Positions 13,651 through 15,302 of a stretch of DNA of 15,302 nucleotides are shown here, piece after piece (the first letter of the stretch is position 1; each line of letters opens with the position of its first letter). A program made the position numbers and the translations under genes. The notes below the pieces were generated by a model. The model was not told the DNA's origin and did not search any database. It was given only the letters and a program-made list of their open reading frames with translations. The stretch comes from Winogradskyella sp. (GTDB taxonomy: Bacteria > Bacteroidota > Bacteroidia > Flavobacteriales > Flavobacteriaceae): contig JASBSE010000035.1 in assembly GCA_030149115.1 (NCBI GenBank), positions 1 to 15,302 on the forward strand. The letters run 5' to 3'.

Positions 13651-14295
13651 ATGACTATGAGTAAAAAAAAATTAATCATTCTTTTACTTTTCTCCACCAT
13701 CTTTATAATAGCTAGGATAAATTTTATGACTGAACAAGAACACCATATTATACCAAACGAAATAAAAAATGAAGTTAATAAAGCTTTAGAATACTATCCA
13801 CAATTGGATAGTACTTACATAGAATTTAAGTTCAAGAAAAATATAAAAAAATCAACGATGCAGGCTAGGCCTACTTTTGATAGCTTTTTTAGAAGTAGAG
13901 AGAACAGACGCTATGTGATTTTAATAAGCGAAAAGTTTAAAATATCCGACAAGGAATTTAGAACTGTTGATATGCCTTCAGATATATTTGTGGGTTGGAT
14001 AGGTCATGAGTTAGGTCATATTTTAGATTACCAAAACCGAAGCAACCTTAATTTGGTATGGTTTGGAATCAATTACTTATGCTCTCAAAATCATATTGTT
14101 GAAGCCGAAAGAGCTGCAGATTCTTTTGCGGTAAACCAAGGTATGGAATCGTATATTCTGAAAACGAAAGATTTCATTTTGAATAATGCCGATATTACTC
14201 AAACTTATAAAGACAGAATAAAAAGGTATTACTTGTCTCCTGAAGAAATTATGGAATTAGTGAAAGAACGAGAAGATTTGCTTCAAGCTAATTAA
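13651..14295 (+). CDS. Membrane-anchored HExxH zinc metalloprotease candidate
   Basis: A 214-residue protein with one N-terminal hydrophobic segment (about 8-22, after MTMSKKK) that acts as a signal anchor or signal peptide, placing the rest outside the cytoplasm. The zinc motif H119-E-L-G-H123 (WIGHELGHILDY) is followed about 28 residues later by E151-A-E-R-A-A-D157. Its glutamate can supply the third metal ligand, as in gluzincins such as M48 peptidases. The body between residues 30 and 110 is charged and unrecognised. No further domain is present, so this is a minimal catalytic module. The substrate is unknown. The start could be ATG 13651 or the ATG two codons later. The stop codon overlaps that of the convergent GH3 gene (TTAA). 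Confidence 0.7.
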   Translation: MTMSKKKLIILLLFSTIFIIARINFMTEQEHHIIPNEIKNEVNKALEYYPQLDSTYIEFKFKKNIKKSTMQARPTFDSFFRSRENRRYVILISEKFKISDKEFRTVDMPSDIFVGWIGHELGHILDYQNRSNLNLVWFGINYLCSQNHIVEAERAADSFAVNQGMESYILKTKDFILNNADITQTYKDRIKRYYLSPEEIMELVKEREDLLQAN

Positions 14296-15302
14296 TTATT
14301 AACAAAGTCTTCCCAATCCTTGAATTTATCTTCATTCATTACGCGTTCCATTTTTACTTGCCCACCTTTCTTTTTGTTATGTGCGTTCCAGTCGTAAAAA
14401 ACTTCTGCTGAAATGACTTTTACCTTTACTCCTTTTAAAGCCTTACTTCTTGCTACTTTGTAATTTTTATTCGCGTTTTTTAGTGATTCATCAAGAGCAT
14501 TAGCTATAGCTTCTTCATTAGGGTTTTCAATTTCTGAACCTAAATACCAATAATGATAAAATTCGCCATCGTCTTTACTTCGTTTTGCGCAAATAGTATA
14601 TTCAGGAATTTTAGTATTAAACTGCTCTTCCAGCTCTCGCATGGCTGCATCCATTTTATTTACGGACAGTTGCGAACCAACAGTGTTTAAAAAGAATTTA
14701 GTTCGTCCCGTTATTTTGATTTCAGCACGTTCAATATCTGTGAATTCAATGGTATCACCAATAAGATATCTCCAAGCTCCACTAACTGTGCTTATAATTA
14801 ATGCATAATCTTGACCAGTTTCAACCTCTTCTAAAGTCAATGAAGGCGCATTATCAGTTAGTGAGCCGTCTTCATTAATATATTCAGGTTTAAAAGGGAC
14901 AAATTCAAAATATATCCCGTTATCCAGAACCAGTTTCATTGCCAGAGTACCGGGTCTTGATTGAAAAGCCAGGAAACCTTCCGAAGCCAGGTAAGTATCG
15001 ATCACAGTAATTGGCCGGGCCAGTAATTTTTCAAAGGTCTTCTCATAAGGTTCAAAAGCGACGCCGCCTGAAGAGTACACATGAAGATTAGGCCAGATCT
15101 CGTGAATGTTTTTTAGATCGTGGTATTCCAGGATCTTTTTGATCATGAGCTCGGTCCAGGAAGGTATCCCCGTGATCGCACCAATATCCCAGTTGGGAGC
15201 CTGCTTGGCGATCTCCAGAACACGTTTATCCCAGTCATCGATCTCAGCTATCTCCACTCCGGGTTTATAAAAGTTCCGGAACCAGAAAGGAATATTGCTG
15301 GC
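14292..15302 (-). CDS. GH3-family acyl-adenylate-type protein, 5' end outside the window
   Basis: The C-terminal 337 residues of a bacterial GH3 protein, homologous to plant auxin-responsive GH3 acyl-acid amido synthetases (firefly-luciferase superfamily). The frame stays open to the last base: ASNIPFWFRNFYKPG is encoded upstream of the GTG at 15257, so that GTG is not the real start and roughly a third of the gene is missing. Family landmarks include VYSSGGVAFEPY, TYLASEGFLAFQ, WRYLIGD (the ATP-site YxxGD element), KITGRTKFFLN and a C-terminal lysine-rich region. The acid and amine substrates of bacterial GH3 proteins are generally unknown. Composition changes sharply near 14925: the upstream-coding part is about 48% GC with 8 of 12 leucines as CTG, while the remainder is about 34% GC with 2 of 12 leucines as CTG. 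Confidence 0.85.
   Translation of the reverse strand, partial: ASNIPFWFRNFYKPGVEIAEIDDWDKRVLEIAKQAPNWDIGAITGIPSWTELMIKKILEYHDLKNIHEIWPNLHVYSSGGVAFEPYEKTFEKLLARPITVIDTYLASEGFLAFQSRPGTLAMKLVLDNGIYFEFVPFKPEYINEDGSLTDNAPSLTLEEVETGQDYALIISTVSGAWRYLIGDTIEFTDIERAEIKITGRTKFFLNTVGSQLSVNKMDAAMRELEEQFNTKIPEYTICAKRSKDDGEFYHYWYLGSEIENPNEEAIANALDESLKNANKNYKVARSKALKGVKVKVISAEVFYDWNAHNKKKGGQVKMERVMNEDKFKDWEDFVNN

Noticed and set aside
15255..15257. GTG at 15257 as the start of the GH3 gene
   Set aside because: The frame continues upstream with GH3-like sequence (NIPFWFRNFYKPG) to the window edge, so the gene is truncated by the window.

Overview
The window looks like chromosomal DNA of a marine-type member of the Flavobacteriaceae (Bacteroidota). 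The evidence is low GC over most of its length (about one third by hand count of sampled lines), no Shine-Dalgarno-like leaders, promoter-like elements of the TTG-N17-23-TAnnTTTG type, and a protein set typical of that family: a GshB-like ATP-grasp enzyme, a large FAD/Fe-S oxidoreductase, a bacterial GH3 protein and a small outer-membrane barrel. The genus cannot be fixed from the sequence alone. No rRNA, tRNA, CRISPR array, insertion sequence or phage gene was seen.

Layout. Positions 45-5095 hold five minus-strand genes so tightly packed that they are probably one operon, in transcription order: chorismate synthase (aroC), a four-helix membrane protein of unknown function, a glutamate/aspartate-type cation symporter, a glutathione-synthetase-like ATP-grasp enzyme (gshB) and an RDD membrane protein. 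Divergent from aroC is a plus-strand LpxH-like metallophosphoesterase (5304-6155, TTG start). Its end overlaps the end of a 970-residue minus-strand FAD/Fe-S oxidoreductase (6147-9059). A divergent intergenic region then leads to a secreted small beta-barrel (9207-9683) with a clear terminator, followed almost at once by an FAD/NAD(P)-binding protein (9751-11472).

Positions 11469-13505 hold the most interesting unit: a two-gene minus-strand operon encoding a radical SAM protein with a C-terminal helix-hairpin-helix (the putative DNA modification/repair rSAM family, TIGR03916) and its usual partner, a DUF4130 protein (TIGR03915). In many bacteria the DUF4130 protein is fused to or linked with a UdgX-type uracil-DNA-binding domain. 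Here it stands alone. The radical SAM protein ends in QLSLF-G, a match to the bacterial sliding-clamp-binding consensus, which suggests recruitment to replicating or repaired DNA. The chemistry of this pair is not established.

The right end holds a small membrane-anchored HExxH metalloprotease candidate (13651-14295) and the 3' part of a GH3-family gene that runs off the window. Within that GH3 gene the base composition and leucine codon use change abruptly near position 14925, from about 34% to about 48% GC, with the reading frame intact. This is a sign of recombination with a GC-richer relative or of a chimeric assembly. Three convergent gene pairs in the window overlap at their stop codons.
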